This document shows positions 11,053 to 22,500 of a stretch of DNA of 64,000 nt, piece by piece; positions within the stretch are counted from its first letter, which is position 1; every line of letters begins with the position of its first letter. The stretch comes from Neurospora tetraspora. Lineage: Eukaryota > Ascomycota > Sordariomycetes > Sordariales > Sordariaceae. The position numbers and the translations under genes are program-made. Where the stretch lies: positions 124,001 to 188,000 of the forward strand of contig NW_026944385.1 of the NCBI RefSeq assembly GCF_033439725.1, written 5' to 3'. Below the pieces are notes generated by a model that had not been told where the DNA came from, ran no database searches, and saw nothing but the letters and a program-made list of their open reading frames with translations.

Positions 11053-12033
11053 ATGACCACCCTCACCGGCAAAACCATCCTCATAACAGGCGGCACCCGC
11101 GGCGTCGGCGCCGCCACCGCTCTCGCCCTCGCCCGTCTCAGTCCCCGCAAGATCTACATAACCGGCCGCCCCTCTTCTTCCGCCGCCGCCGACGCCTTCA
11201 TCTCCAGAATCCGCTCCGAAGCCGACTCCCAGTCCGACCCCCAAATCTGCAAAAACATCACCTTCCTCCCCACCGACAACGCCTCCCTCGCTTCCGTCTC
11301 CGCCACCGCCTCCAAACTCCTAGAAACACAAGACAAAATCAACCTCTTAATCTGCAACGCCGGCATCGCCGCTGCGCCGCTGGGGGTATCAGAAGATGGC
11401 TACGAAATCCAATTTGCTACCAACTTCCTCGGTCATGCGCTGCTTATCCGGAAACTCCTTCCCCTCTTGCGCAACTCCCAAGCCCAAGACGCTGGTGCCG
11501 GTCCGGGAGGTCCGGGAGGTCACGGAAGTGCAAGGATCATCAACTTGGGATCCTACTCTTACCGCGTCGCTGGCACCGTTTCGCTCGAGCGCGTATCCGG
11601 AGACGGCCTCAAAAAGGATAAGGATGATTGGCTAGGACTAGAAAAATGGCGGCGATATACGGAGTCGAAACTCGCTGTCACGCTGTACACCGCCCAGCTT
11701 GCGAAGCGGTACCCGGATATCACGAGCGTGACGGTCACGCCGGGGTTTGTGGAGAGTGATATGGTTAGGGGATTCAGCTTTGTTGAGTACTGGGTTACCA
11801 AGTTGGGGTGTGGGTTGATTCCGGGGCAGAGGGGGTTGGTGAGTGTGGAACAGGGGGCGGAGAATAGTGTTTGGGCGGCGACGGTGGGAAATGGAGGGTT
11901 GGAGAGTGGGGGGATGTATGATCCTGTTGGAAAGAGGGTGCCTGAGGGGGAAATGTCGGCGGCGGGGAAGGATGAGGTTTTAGGAGGGAGGGTTTGGGAG
12001 TGGACGGAGGGGGAGTTGGGGAAGTGGTTGTAG
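11053..12033 (+). CDS. Short-chain dehydrogenase/reductase
   Basis: Single exon of 326 residues. It is an NAD(P)(H)-dependent Rossmann oxidoreductase of the classical SDR type, probably cytosolic. The cofactor motif TGGTRGVG is at residues 12-19, the NAG motif at about 102-104, and the catalytic triad is S167, Y202 and K206 (YTESK). The arginine in the glycine-rich loop hints at NADPH preference (inference). The closest general resemblance is to fungal retinol-dehydrogenase/WW-domain-oxidoreductase-like SDRs, which act on many hydrophobic alcohols and ketones, so no substrate is assigned. It lies beside the laccase but no shared pathway is implied. The stop is followed within about 60 bp by a large fold-back sequence. 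Confidence 0.88.
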   Translation: MTTLTGKTILITGGTRGVGAATALALARLSPRKIYITGRPSSSAAADAFISRIRSEADSQSDPQICKNITFLPTDNASLASVSATASKLLETQDKINLLICNAGIAAAPLGVSEDGYEIQFATNFLGHALLIRKLLPLLRNSQAQDAGAGPGGPGGHGSARIINLGSYSYRVAGTVSLERVSGDGLKKDKDDWLGLEKWRRYTESKLAVTLYTAQLAKRYPDITSVTVTPGFVESDMVRGFSFVEYWVTKLGCGLIPGQRGLVSVEQGAENSVWAATVGNGGLESGGMYDPVGKRVPEGEMSAAGKDEVLGGRVWEWTEGELGKWL

Positions 12034-12090
12034 GTGGAAGGGTTGGGTCGTGCAAGCGAATGGGGTCATTGGGAGGGGGGGAGCTGGGTC

Positions 12091-12236
12091 GGCTGGGTAG
12101 GTTCGATCGAGGGTTGAATAATCGTTGAAGACGGTGGAAGGATGGAGAAATACTTAGGCTTCAGCTAGTCTTAGTATTTATCCAGCCTTCCACCGGCTTC
12201 AACGGTTATTCAACCTTCCGTCGAACCCACTTCGAC
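12091..12236. repeat. 146-bp imperfect palindrome (fold-back)
   Basis: Two 70-bp arms (12,091-12,160 and 12,167-12,236) surround a 6-bp loop. By hand alignment 56 of 70 positions pair without gaps; about half of the mismatches are C/T or G/A. The best-matched core is GGTTGAATAA with CGTTGAAG and CGGTGGAAGG. It could be a small fold-back transposon or a structured 3' end for the SDR transcript. Confidence 0.75.
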
Positions 12237-12416
12237 CCAGTCTACCCGACTTATCCACCTGGGAGGATGGATTTATGATCTTTGGATATAACGGCAATCT
12301 TCAAGAGGTCCTCCATGTATCTTATAATCTTACAAACACTCATCACGTCATCACCGACTATTCGCCAACGCGCACTCCCCATCCACCACCATTCCCCCCT
12401 CGCTGACTGCTTGCGC

Positions 12417-12924
12417 TCACTTCCTCCCCAACAACCCTCCCACATTCCTCACATCAGGTAGATACCCACCCCTCTCATCCTTCCCCTTTCTCTCCATCCT
12501 ATTCACTCCCTCCTTGGACAACAGATCACCAACCGGCTGTCCCAGTCCTCCTTGCCCGACTTGTCCAGCGACGAGGTTATGCACCCCGTCTTGGAGGGTG
12601 TCTACTTGTTCGATGTTTGTCACTTTTGTTTTGGAGAGGGTGTCTGTTCGAGGGGGGTTGTTAGTTTGGGTTGCTTTTGGGGAAGCTGGAGGAGAAGGGG
12701 AGAAGGGGAAAAGGAGAGAAGGAGAGAAGGGGGGAGGAGGACGTACCATTGGTGGCATAACTCGCTTTGTTGTCCTTGGTGAAGTAGCGGAGGTAGAGGT
12801 CTTCTAGCCAAGGGACCCAGGACTCGTATTGAGCGTTGTATTGGGTTTTGGCCCATTCGGACCAGGTGGGATTTTGGTCCTGAGAGCTTGGGTTTTGTTC
12901 TTGTGGTTGACGTTGAGCGGACAT
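12417..12924 (-). CDS. Small conserved-looking protein of unknown function
   Basis: Two exons: 12,924-12,747 and 12,643-12,417, joined over a 103-nt GTACGT..CAG intron in phase 1, giving 134 residues. The N-terminus is hydrophilic, Gln/Ser-rich. It then has a Trp-rich stretch (WSEWAKTQYNAQYESWVPWL), LYLRYFTKDNKASYAT, and after the splice VDTLQDGVHNLVAGQVGQGG with LGQPVGDLLSKEGVNRMERK. Splicing restores a continuous, well-formed sequence, which supports the model. It resembles short uncharacterised Pezizomycotina proteins I have seen with this architecture, but I assign no function. No signal peptide or membrane segment is visible. Confidence 0.7.
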
Positions 12925-13648
12925 CTTGCTGTTCGGATTGGTCCTGGATTGAAATGATGGCTCGATGTTCGTTGTTTCCCTACGAGGTATGGTGATTTTG
13001 GGATTCTGGTGTTGAGAACGAAAGTTGCGTGTTTGCGGAGGTAAAATGTTCCTTTTCACTCGAATTTTAGGGACGGCCTTGATATCTCCTGTAACATTAT
13101 CACCATCTTGGTGATACAAGGAAACCTTCCTTGATAACGTCCAGCAGCTTGGGAGAGCAGGTGTCGAATCTTGATGCAAAATGCCCGTAATGGAGGGTAT
13201 ACGTCATACTTGGATGTCGCCAAAATTCCCTGTTTCGGACGTTGAGCGCAAGCGACCAACGAAGGGGAAGCCATAAGTCAATGCTTGCCGTGTGTAACAC
13301 ACCGGGTGGCAGGTACGTCCTTGCTGGATCATCACGTTCATTTCAATACAAAAAGACGGTCACCGGAGAACAGAAGCATGGAGGGTTCTACTCAAAACAC
13401 GGGCACTCATTGATCCAGGTAAGCAAATCACTTCGCTGTATGATCGTAGTGTCCTTCTCTGTTATTCCTTTCCCGCCGTTCTGTCTCCCTAAAAAGCAAA
13501 TCTGACAAAACTCTACCAGACATCTCGATGTATCATACATTCCCTGAATCCCGATATCATAACCCAACACATCGAGTAAATCTCCCAGCTCAAATGCTAC
13601 TAGGTACCTCTACCTTAGCCAAGCCTCTCCAGCCCAACTTCAACTGTC
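12925..13648. other. Intergenic, nothing recognised
   Basis: 5' flank of the small protein gene and 3' flank of the next minus-strand gene. A copy of the motif AGGTACCTCTA occurs at 13,602. Confidence 0.5.
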
Positions 13649-14448
13649 CTACTTCTTGTCCTTCTTCTTCTTCGGACGGCCCCCACTCTTGCTTTGATCC
13701 TGTCCTCCATTCCCACGCTTCGCCTCTTCTTTCTTGACAGTCCGTGGACGCAGTCGTCCGGCCCATAATTCAGGCACGGTATTCTCTCTCATCGGTGAAG
13801 TCCTGGTTGTTGTCCCAGATCTCTGATCCTCCACTTCGGCATCCTCTTCCTTCTTGTCGTCGGTATCCCGCTTCCTCTTCCCAAGGGAGATGGTGTTTGT
13901 ACCTCTAGGGACAGAAGCAACCGGAGCCCGGGCCGGGGTCGACGCGGGTGCTGCAGTCGGAGCCTTGACAGATCGTTCGTACGCCTCCTGCTGCCCAGCC
14001 AGCAGCTCTCGTATTAGCCGCTCATTACGCTCTATTCGAGCCAGCCCCTCCTCTCGTGTCATTCGTCGTATCAACACATGGTGCTGCCAGCCGTGGTACT
14101 CCTGCTCATCTCTGATCGCAGCCTGCCAACTTCTCCGGGCACGGTCATTTTCGAAATCTAACTGCTCCGACGGGTTAGGGTTAGAGTCGGACTCGGGCGT
14201 AACTGGCGGACTGGAGGAGAGTGCGGCACGGATCTGGGTCGATGGTACCGTGCTCGGTGTGTTCGGGTCCAAAGTTGTGGTCCTGTCACTCGCATCCGGT
14301 GTCAGTATGGGAGGATACCCTATCGATGAGATGATGGCGATGAGAGAAAAGGGTGAACATACCTCGGCATTGAATCGACATTGTGGACAGGTTGCTCGTC
14401 ATGGGCGAGACCGTTTTGGATGTTGTTAGGTGTGGCGGAAGACGACAT
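13649..14448 (-). CDS. Disordered charged protein, accessory family member A
   Basis: Two exons: 14,448-14,363 and 14,282-13,649, joined over an 80-nt GTATGT..CAG intron in phase 2, giving 239 residues. The start is MSSSATP. A predicted helical, charged segment (about residues 65-120: SWQAAIRDEQEYHGWQHHVL, TREEGLARIERNERLIREL) is followed by a Pro/Ala linker and a Lys-rich tail ending GRPKKKKDKK, which resembles an AT-hook or nuclear localisation signal. No catalytic motif. The layout (short first exon, phase-2 intron, TATA about 145-150 bp before the ATG, TTCCACAGTCGCAA block upstream) is shared with the genes at 16,752 and, in part, at 19,210 and 29,353. Function unknown. Confidence 0.7.
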
Positions 14449-14590
14449 TTTGTCTACAAGTCGACGGTTGCAGTGTAGATGGTTGGTAAGTGGAACAATT
14501 CCTTTGATACAGAGTGATGTACCGAAAATTGTTCTTCGGGACGGTGGTGAGATGAGGAGGATGAGAGTTGCGAATTGGGAGGAAGAACCG

Positions 14591-14624
14591 GTTTTATATT
14601 GCCATGAGCCTTGCGACTGTGGAA
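14591..14624 (-). promoter_or_regulatory. Family promoter block, copy A
   Basis: On the minus strand TTCCACAGTCGCAA (14,624-14,611) is followed by GGCAATATAAAAC. The TATA element is about 145-150 bp before the ATG at 14,448. The same 14-mer is found before the gene at 16,752, with a near match at 25,046-25,059. Confidence 0.6.
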
Positions 14625-14629
14625 GTTCC

Positions 14630-15668
14630 TCCGCCCTCAGGGTGAAGGGTCTTTTGAACCTTGACCGGATGTGTGAATGGAAGAGTGAGAATTGGGCACC
14701 CCTGGTTTTGGATCTCGAGGAACCTTGACCAGGTACCTCCTTGACGGGAGAGAATCCTTAAGGTTCTCGGTTAATGGAACCATCACTGGAAGATCGGATG
14801 GGAAGAAGGTGGACTGTGGAGAAGATAACGTCGAGATGATGATTAGAGGTATGCTTTTGGAATATATAAGGTGCAGGGTATTTATGGGTTGAACCAAGTG
14901 GAATTTGTGATGTAAGGTACCTCTACAGGTACCATAGTGAAAAAACCGGGCGGACATCTAGGCTTGTTGAAGTGGCGTCTGATTGATGTGACCAAGCTCG
15001 TGACTCGTCACCTTTGGCGGTTCCTTCCTGAGACCTCCGGTTTCACCAAAGCGACCAAAGTGAGGATGGTTCTTTCCCGCAGTGCGGAATCCACATCTGA
15101 TTAACGGGTGGTCTTTCTTTCCCGGTCGCGCGAAGACTTTTCGTCTGGTTCATATCCGTGAATGCCCTCATTCAAAGTCAAAGTCTCCACTCGGGAGTCG
15201 GCCATCCAAGTCAACCGCCTGCCCAAATCAGAGCCGCCAGCAGTTATAGCGACTGCTGTGGCACAGCCACATCACACATTGGTTGGTGTTCTTTCCGTAC
15301 CGAGCACTCAGTAATTGAAGCAGTACATTTATGCGGCTGGTACGGGTCTCGCTTCGGGCATATAGGGGTATCTCCGGCATGCGTGTAGGTGTGCCTCTTT
15401 CTCATGTTGGAACACGTGTCAATAGGTACCTCTATGGTAAAGAAATGACTAACACCTCTTATACACCCGCTGCGGTACCTCTAGGTAGTGTAGACGTACG
15501 TAGGTACCTAGAGGTATGTTTCTACTCTACATGCATACACTATGCGCAAATTTGATGTTCGCAATCCTGAGATTTTGTCTTTCCTTCCCTTCTTGCTACT
15601 CTGCGAAACAAAACTGGCATGCTTAATCCATCACTATGAACGTCCTCCAAGTCGCTCCAAGGAGTATG
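14630..15668. other. Intergenic with repeated AGGTACCTCTA motifs
   Basis: No gene seen. The motif AGGTACCTC(TA), or its reverse complement, occurs at about 14,731, 14,915, 15,424, 15,474 and 15,501. Confidence 0.5.
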
Positions 15669-16752
15669 CTATGTTCCGTCATACTTTGTCGATCTTGTCC
15701 TCACTCTCTTGAATCTGTCCTTGCCCACATCGTGAGAGGTGTCGTCGGAGGCGTCGCCTTCATTTCCATGCCTTCTCTTCCTGACAATGACACTGCCAAT
15801 GACATTCCCTGGACCTCCCAGCTGGGCGAGCGAGCTCAGCTCACGAGAGAGCTTTCTGTTGGGGCGCTTGCGGTTGCCCGCAGTGCTGGCGGTGGCGTGG
15901 GGAGGTGGAGTAATGGTCGGTACTGAAGCCGGAGAAGCGGTCGTGGCGGGAGCCGGGCTTGAGACCGAGACAGGTCGACATTGAGAAGTGGAAGCGGAAG
16001 CCGGGGCCATGGAAAGGGACTGTCCAGAAGGAACCGAGGTGGGATCCTGGACAAGCCCGAGGGCAGGCGTAGAGGTAGCAACCGACGGGCTAGGAGACAG
16101 GGCTGGAATTTGAGCAGGCGACTCCGAGATAATAGAGCCAGGAGATGGGAAAGCTGAAGCAACGGTATGTGCGACGGAATGGATGATGGTGACCGAAACA
16201 TGAGTCGGGGCGGGCACAGGCTCATGCGGAATAGCCACATTACCGAGAGCAACAGGGGAGGCTGCGGGCTCGGAGCTGTCGCTGTTTGTAGAGGTATGGT
16301 CGTTGTCTCCATTTCCGGTATTGGCATCTTGGCCACCATTTTCTTCTAACAGGGCCGGTAATTCCGGCTCTCTGAGGAAATTCCTAGCAAGCTGCGCGAT
16401 GTTTATTATCGCGTTAACGTGCGGTCCAGCTGGGGAAGGGGACAGGCCTATGACGAGCGTTCGAGGCTGGGTTGAAGGCGCTGTGGACAACTGAGGTATC
16501 GAGACGGGCGTGGGCATCAGGGCACGGTGTGTGGTAGGGTCGAAAGAGTGTCGAGAAGCCGATGAGGTGGGTCTAGAGCTAACATAAGGTAGAGGTGTTA
16601 GTATCGCCTGACACAAACGTAACGCGGCCATAGGGATCAACGTACTTGGCGACGCCGGCAGCGAAGTCGACGTATTGGGGCATTTCTGGCTGGTCGGTGT
16701 TAACCGGATCGCATCGGGCATGGAGAGGTAGAGATGCCTGTGGTAAAGACAT
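15669..16752 (-). CDS. Disordered protein with C-terminal QLGGPGN motif, accessory family member B
   Basis: Two exons: 16,752-16,646 and 16,578-15,669, joined over a 67-nt GTACGT..TAG intron in phase 2, giving 338 residues. Most of it is Ser/Pro/Thr/Ala-rich and probably disordered. A short hydrophobic segment (AIINIAQLARNFLREPELPA) lies near the middle. The C-terminus has a basic patch (NRKRPNRK), the motif LSRELSSLAQLGGPGN, then KRRHGNEGD and a basic tail. The same motif (LTRELRSLIQLGGPGN) ends the protein of the gene starting at 29,353, preceded by the same KRKR-type patch, so the two are homologous at least there. Function unknown; the basic patches suggest a nuclear protein (inference). 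Confidence 0.72.
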
Positions 16753-16891
16753 TGCTTGATGGCGTTATCGTGATGTTATCTCTTGAAGGTTGAAGAGTTG
16801 AAAGTTGCAAATTTGGAAGGATTGAAATTTGCTTTGCTCGAGGCGATGTCTGGGGAAAGTTCTGAGAGTCGTATAACGAGAGGAAGAAGCA

Positions 16892-16926
16892 GTCTTATAC
16901 CTGCCCTTAAGGTTGCGACTGTGGAA
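16892..16926 (-). promoter_or_regulatory. Family promoter block, copy B
   Basis: On the minus strand TTCCACAGTCGCAA (16,926-16,913), then GGGCAGGTATAAGACTGC. The TATA element is about 146 bp before the ATG at 16,752. It is the best match to copies A and C. Confidence 0.65.
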
Positions 16927-16929
16927 AAA

Positions 16930-18411
16930 GACTCAAGGTTCTCGTTCAGGTTCTGTTGAGCATTCACTACCTCTAGACTGGATGCTATTGTACGTGAAGG
17001 TTCTTATTTGGGATCGACCACAACCTCCAGCTCAAGGTTTTGGCCTGGAGCCTGGACCAGAATTGTTGCATGGTATGGTATATAGAGACAAAGTACCTGT
17101 AGTGTATGGCATGTTCTGTCTACACTAGCGAACAGAGCGCTGTTCGTCTTGTGGGAATGTCATGGGTGTGCACACCACGCAGTCATCCTAAGACATCAAC
17201 ACTCATCTTGTTCCCAGGATCAAGACGGTACACTGGTGACAAGCAACCGGAGTTGGAGTCTAGTGACATGGATGTTTCAAGGTAACTCTATCAGTGAACA
17301 AGTATAGGGCACGAGTAAAGGCAAAGTGAATTTGGTTGATGTTGTCTCAAAAACGAAAAGTTGTAAATCGATTCGCAACATGAATGAAATGAGCACAACT
17401 TTCTCTCATTTAAATTGACGAAGTAAATGTGGAAAGTTATTCCTTCCTTCTTAGGTACATCTATATCCATCCTCCATGGATCGTCTCGCAACATGATTCT
17501 CAATATGGAAGGTACCTAGTGAGCATCTAGCTCCTTCTCTCCATAAAGCCTCCTATCCCTCTCACCCTCCGGCTTCCTTGACCAGCCGACCTTTTTCTTC
17601 TTCCTTCCCGCCGGCTTTTCAGCACCATTCGAACCGGTCTACTTCGTTGACAAATGACACCTGGCCCACTGTGATCAATTTTCCTCCTCTTTCTCAGCCG
17701 AGTGGCCTAACCATTCGGAATTTTGTTTTGAGCTTTAACTTCTCTGTTATCGTCATCGCGCTTTCTCTTTCCAATGATAATGTTTCCCGCTCTTTCGAGC
17801 TGCGAAATGGATATGAGTTCGTGGGAGAGCTTCGGCTTTTTGATGGGGGTTGTGACGAACCGTTACAAGCACAGGAGTATATCGCTGGGAATAGGAACAA
17901 CGGTAGTAGTAGCCAAAAGGTACTGATCGATTGTAGAAGCTATTGCTTGCTGAAGAGCCGGTAACAAGAGGCCTGGGGAGGCCGTCTTATATACCCGGCC
18001 TTCCTGGACCCGAGCCTACCGGACCCGAGGACCCGAACTATACGGACCCGGGGACCCGAACGCTTCGGGTCCTCCCTGATTGGTCTGTTGGTTCTACCTA
18101 GAATACTACTCTGGCTGGCTTACATAAGTGATCCTTGATTGGATCGTAATAGGGGTGAGCTCGCCGATTTCGCTGTTGTTGACTGTCGGCTGTACCTGGG
18201 TGGGTTGGTTGACGATGGAGGCTATTGTTGTGGGAGAGATGAGAAGGTGCTGGATTTCGACGATGGGTAGAGCTGCCTCCGACGAGTTTGTTACGAGATG
18301 TTCGCTGCTCCCCATTGTGGTGGTTTGACATTCCGGGCTGTTCAATGCCACCTCTGCGGCCGAAACCTCTTCGACCTGATCCTCTATGTCGGTACAGGTA
18401 ACCGGAACGTC
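16930..18411. other. Intergenic, no supported gene
   Basis: Open frames here begin with non-ATG codons and show no domain. A GC-rich GGACCCG repeat lies at about 17,998-18,078, beside an isolated TATATAAGAC box at about 17,985 for which I find no minus-strand ATG at the expected distance. Confidence 0.45.
18004..18074. repeat. Degenerate GGACCCGA repeat
   Basis: Five to six GGACCCG(A/G) units in about 60 bp, followed by an inverted TCGGGTCC at about 18,065-18,072. Adjacent GGCCTGGGGAGGCC and CCCGGCCTTCC add further dyad symmetry. Confidence 0.6.
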
Positions 18412-19210
18412 TTAAAACTGCTCGTCAAGAACCACTGCTTCATGAGCTTCCTCCTCGTCTGCCGCTTCCCCCTGGAAATCTCGAAGTTCCTGCCGAAGTT
18501 TCTGCCGAAGTTGCTCAGTGTCATCCCTCACTTGCGCCATCCGAGCGATGTAGTCATCTAGACGCTGCCGATTGAGTGCCAGCCTCTCCTCTAGGTGGGG
18601 TAGCTGGTCAAGATAGTATTGAATTTCCCAGTTATCCCCATGCTCCCCTCCATCAATATAAATCCCCGCTCGCTCCCATTGTTGTATGTCTTGCTTCAGC
18701 CCTGTTATGTGCCTGTGAATGTAGTCGATTCTTTCCTGATCAGCTTCGATCATAGCTGCCGAAATCTCCAGTATGTCAGCGACCGCTCGACGCAGGCATT
18801 CTTCGGCTGCCAGTTGTCGTCGGATGCTCTGGATAACTTGCGCGCAACTTGCTTGGAATTGGGCTTCAAGGTTGACTGAGGGAGGCCTGAACGGTGCCGG
18901 ATTGACCGGGCCGAGAATATGAAGGGGAGAAGCGATTGGGGAGGTAAAATGGGTTGTCGGTGCAGTGGAAGCGGCGGAAATGCACCCGGGTGTGGATACA
19001 AGGTCCCGGTGGATTATTTGGCTGGAAGAGTAGGTAGAATGATCCGACTGTCTGTTAGTCAAGAAAAACAGTGAATAGAACGCAAGCTATCGGGTAATAC
19101 ATATAGGGTTAAACATACGAGGCTCTGCCGATACAGGTATTTTCAAGTTCGATGAGATCTGATTGTTGCCCCTGGTGAGAGAGGGTTCGGAGTGCCGAGC
19201 TCGACGACAT
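18412..19210 (-). CDS. Coiled-coil protein, accessory family member C
   Basis: Two exons: 19,210-19,119 and 19,051-18,412, joined over a 67-nt GTATGT..CAG intron in phase 2, giving 243 residues. The start is MSSSSALRTLSHQGQQ. After a Ser/Thr/Pro-rich region, the last about 150 residues are heptad-like and strongly helical (VIQSIRRQLAAEECLRRAVA; LPHLEERLALNRQRLDDYIA; QLRQKLRQELRDF), ending in a very acidic tail (AADEEEAHEAVVLDEQF). This should form a coiled coil. No enzymatic motif. The short exon 1, phase-2 intron and TATA position match genes A and B; its upstream region keeps the GGGCAGTATAAGACTGCTTC core but not the TTCCACAGTCGCAA block. An upstream ATG lies in the putative 5' UTR near 19,276. 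Confidence 0.7.
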
Positions 19211-19341
19211 GGTTTTCGTGATAGTTGTCTTGTGTTAAGTCTCGAAAGAAATGACTCCAGATGTGGTACGATCATTGAGTGTCCTTTTCCAGCGACAGTT
19301 CTCAGAAGACAAAGATGAGGATCGTAAACTGGGACGAGGAA

Positions 19342-19359
19342 GCAGTCTTATACTGCCCT
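19342..19359 (-). promoter_or_regulatory. Family TATA core, copy C
   Basis: GGGCAGTATAAGACTGCTTC on the minus strand, about 140 bp before the ATG at 19,210. It is nearly identical to the copy upstream of the gene at 16,752. Confidence 0.6.
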
Positions 19360-19574
19360 GGATTTTCAGCTTCTCACTCTGTACCTCTTCACTGGATCCT
19401 ACCTCTACTGCTCACTTCAAACCTTGAACCTAATTCAGACCAGGGCTCCGAATAGCGTAGCGTAAGATTGGCGGCAGTTGAACGCAGATATGATGTCGCG
19501 CCGCGCTGCGTTGCTGCAGTGTGGTAAGGGCGTGATCCGTAGCCATTTTTAGGGTCTTTTCACCGGGTTTTAGG

Positions 19575-22500
19575 TACTTTGGGTAAAAAAGTCGCACAGA
19601 CCAATTTTCACCGGGTTTTAACCTTAGCGCTCAAGCAACTTAGCATTCTAGTGAAAATATTAGTGAAAATCGTAATCCGTTTAACTTTATTAAAATCTTC
19701 AAAATCATTTAAATCAATCTACCAATTGACTGCCCAAACAGAGCACATCAACTACTATAGTCAATAAGGCTATTTAGTATAAGCATTTATAAAATTAATA
19801 ACTTTTAACGATATTATTTTAACTATAAATATAGACCGTTTATCGACTATAGTAAAAAGGCGAAAATTTACTATTTGTAAAGGGGTATATATGTACATAT
19901 AGTTTTTAAATTAAATCCGCTTTAAATTAGGGTACGGTAAAGGTTAAATGGTAAGCTAATTTTAAGGAGATATTTTATACTATGACGTTTAATACGCTCT
20001 ACGAACTTAGCGGGGGTTTTTTTCTTAAAATTATAAATTATCGACGTATTATAACCCTATAAGGGTTATTTATTAAGAATATAATACTTTTTAGAAGAGG
20101 TAAATGTATTTATAACCAATTCGTTAAATAATTTATTATTAGCGCTAATATAAAAAGAAAGGTCCTTATCTTCGTCTTCCTAATTAGAATCTCCTTTAAT
20201 ATTATTTTTTTATTCAAAAGAAGTATCGGTATTATTATGATTATTTTTACTATAATTAGCAATTTAAGGGTATTATTATTATTTATTATTAGGGACGAAA
20301 GGACGGCCCAAAAGTACGCCTTAAGCGTAATTAATTATAGAAGTTAATCGTAATTGGTAGGGGAATATTAGGTTTAATAATAAGTTCGTAATATCAACGC
20401 GGCGACGAAGTTTAGGGTTTAAGAAGTCGGCGAAGCAATTTATTAAATTCTCAGGTTCAATAACGATTTTAATTACCTTCCTAAACGGATGTATGTGAAT
20501 TTTAATTAAATATTATAATATACTAGTTTACGTAGTTCCGTATTGCGTAATTAAATATAAATAAATAAATAATTAAAATTAAAGAAGGAAAGAGGAAAAA
20601 ATTGAGAGTTAGGCTCTAGTATATACCTTTATATAAGATAAGCCTAGATTCTGCCAACTTCGACCGCTTTCTTTATTTAATTTAATAATATATATAAATA
20701 CAATATATAGGTCGCAGTGCCAATTGAATGGGCGCGTATATTAATACCGCTGGTGCAGCCAATCAGGGTACGCGCATCAATAGCGTTAGTGGGTTCTATG
20801 GGTCTTGTTAATAAGATGAATAGGATGTGATCTATGGCACTGGATCCTAGTCGTTATAGATTGCGCTGCTTTAGTTACGTTCTAAATCTCGGCGTAAAGG
20901 CCGCTATCAGAGGAGAAGGAGCCTGCGTCCCCGAATTTAACAACCTTCTACCCTGCCTTTCCCTTGTTAATAAGGATACTATATTCCGGGAGTGGTGTAA
21001 GGAGGGATCGGTTGGTAAGTTTTATAACGTTATTCAATTTATTCGAAAAAACCTTCAATATTGTACGAAGTTCAAAGAGATCGTCTAATTTAGCTGCGGT
21101 AATTACTTTAATAATAACGTTTAACCTTAGCTCGGTTTCGTTATAAAGGAGGATACCTTCTCTCTTAATATTAGCGTTATCTTTAATAATACAATATATT
21201 AGAATTTTAATTATCGTATAATGCGCTGCGCTTAGAAGTTACGCAAATTCGTTAATTACTATATTAGCAAGACTGTTAATTATCTAGAGCTATCCAAGCG
21301 GCTTCCTAAAGACGACTAATTTAATAATAATAATTGGAGGTATAAGGGGCTGGCGTCCAGAAGTCGAGCCTGGCTGCAAGCCAGAGCTATAGACCTTAGA
21401 CCGGGCCTGCAGACCCGCTTACTACCTGCCCCCTAATTGGCTAGGCTTCTAATATATAAGTATCCTTCTAGCCTAATCGGGTTTATATGACCTCTTCTTC
21501 TCCTTATTAACAATCTCAAACTCTATTCCACCCCTACTACCGTACACACCCAATAAACCTGTAACATATTATTAACCGTCTCTTTAATTGTTTTTAGAAC
21601 GTACGTTTACCCGAAAATCCCCTTCGACCGTTTATAAAGATCCTTTTTTCTTCTCCGTACCTATAGAAATACTACACTGCTTCTTTTCCTTCTTTACAAC
21701 CAACCCTTTTCGTTGCTATAGCTTCTATTCTTTAAGTATAAAATACTAGCGAGCGCTAATAATAATTCGCCGTCGCTATTTAAATTCTCGTCTTAGAAAT
21801 AGCCGAATTTAAAACTTTTATAGCCACCTCCCCTCCTATAATCCTACCCGTCCAATCGAAGCCTAATTTTCCCTATCTTAATAAATTTACGGGGACCGCT
21901 AAAGAAGTCGACGCGTAAATCTATAACGCCGGAACTAAACTATATACCGACGATTACGCTATTAGTAACGATAATTTAGAGGCCTAATTCTATTACCTCT
22001 ATTTTAACCTTTTACCCTCTATTAAAATCGAATTTCTACCCTTCGCGAAGTAACCTTCCAACCGCCTCCCCGACTATCTTTTATAAAAGATCTGCCTCGA
22101 CTACGGGGATCCGAACGTAGATAAGCGTACTAGTATAGAGCTCTTCGAAACCCTCTAGGGAGGCAAAGAATCGATTATTAAATACCTTCTCCAATTTAAC
22201 AACTTCCTCTATAGGGCTAGAGCCTCTATATAGCCAAACGATACTAAAACAATAATATTAAAGGGTAATTTTAACGACGAATAGAAGAACCGTATTAAGG
22301 AATACCTAAACGCTCTAAAATAATACTTAGTATTTTTAAAATATTTTTACCGTTTTAATAATAATAATTATTTAAGGGGAGGCTCTATAACCTCTATAAA
22401 TTCTAAGGAACCGATGTAAATTAGCGCTACTAGGACAAATCGACGACGACGGGGTAGTAGCCTATTAATTACTATTACCCTCGAATAATAATAAAAATAG

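Noticed and set aside
17578-17964. 128-codon plus-strand frame near the orphan TATA box
   Set aside because: Non-ATG start, and the composition looks random. Minus-strand alternatives are also unconvincing.
19441-19560. Possible left terminal repeat of the hAT element at CAGGGCTCCGAATA
   Set aside because: Only about 11 of 17 positions match the right end, and no 8-bp duplication was found.
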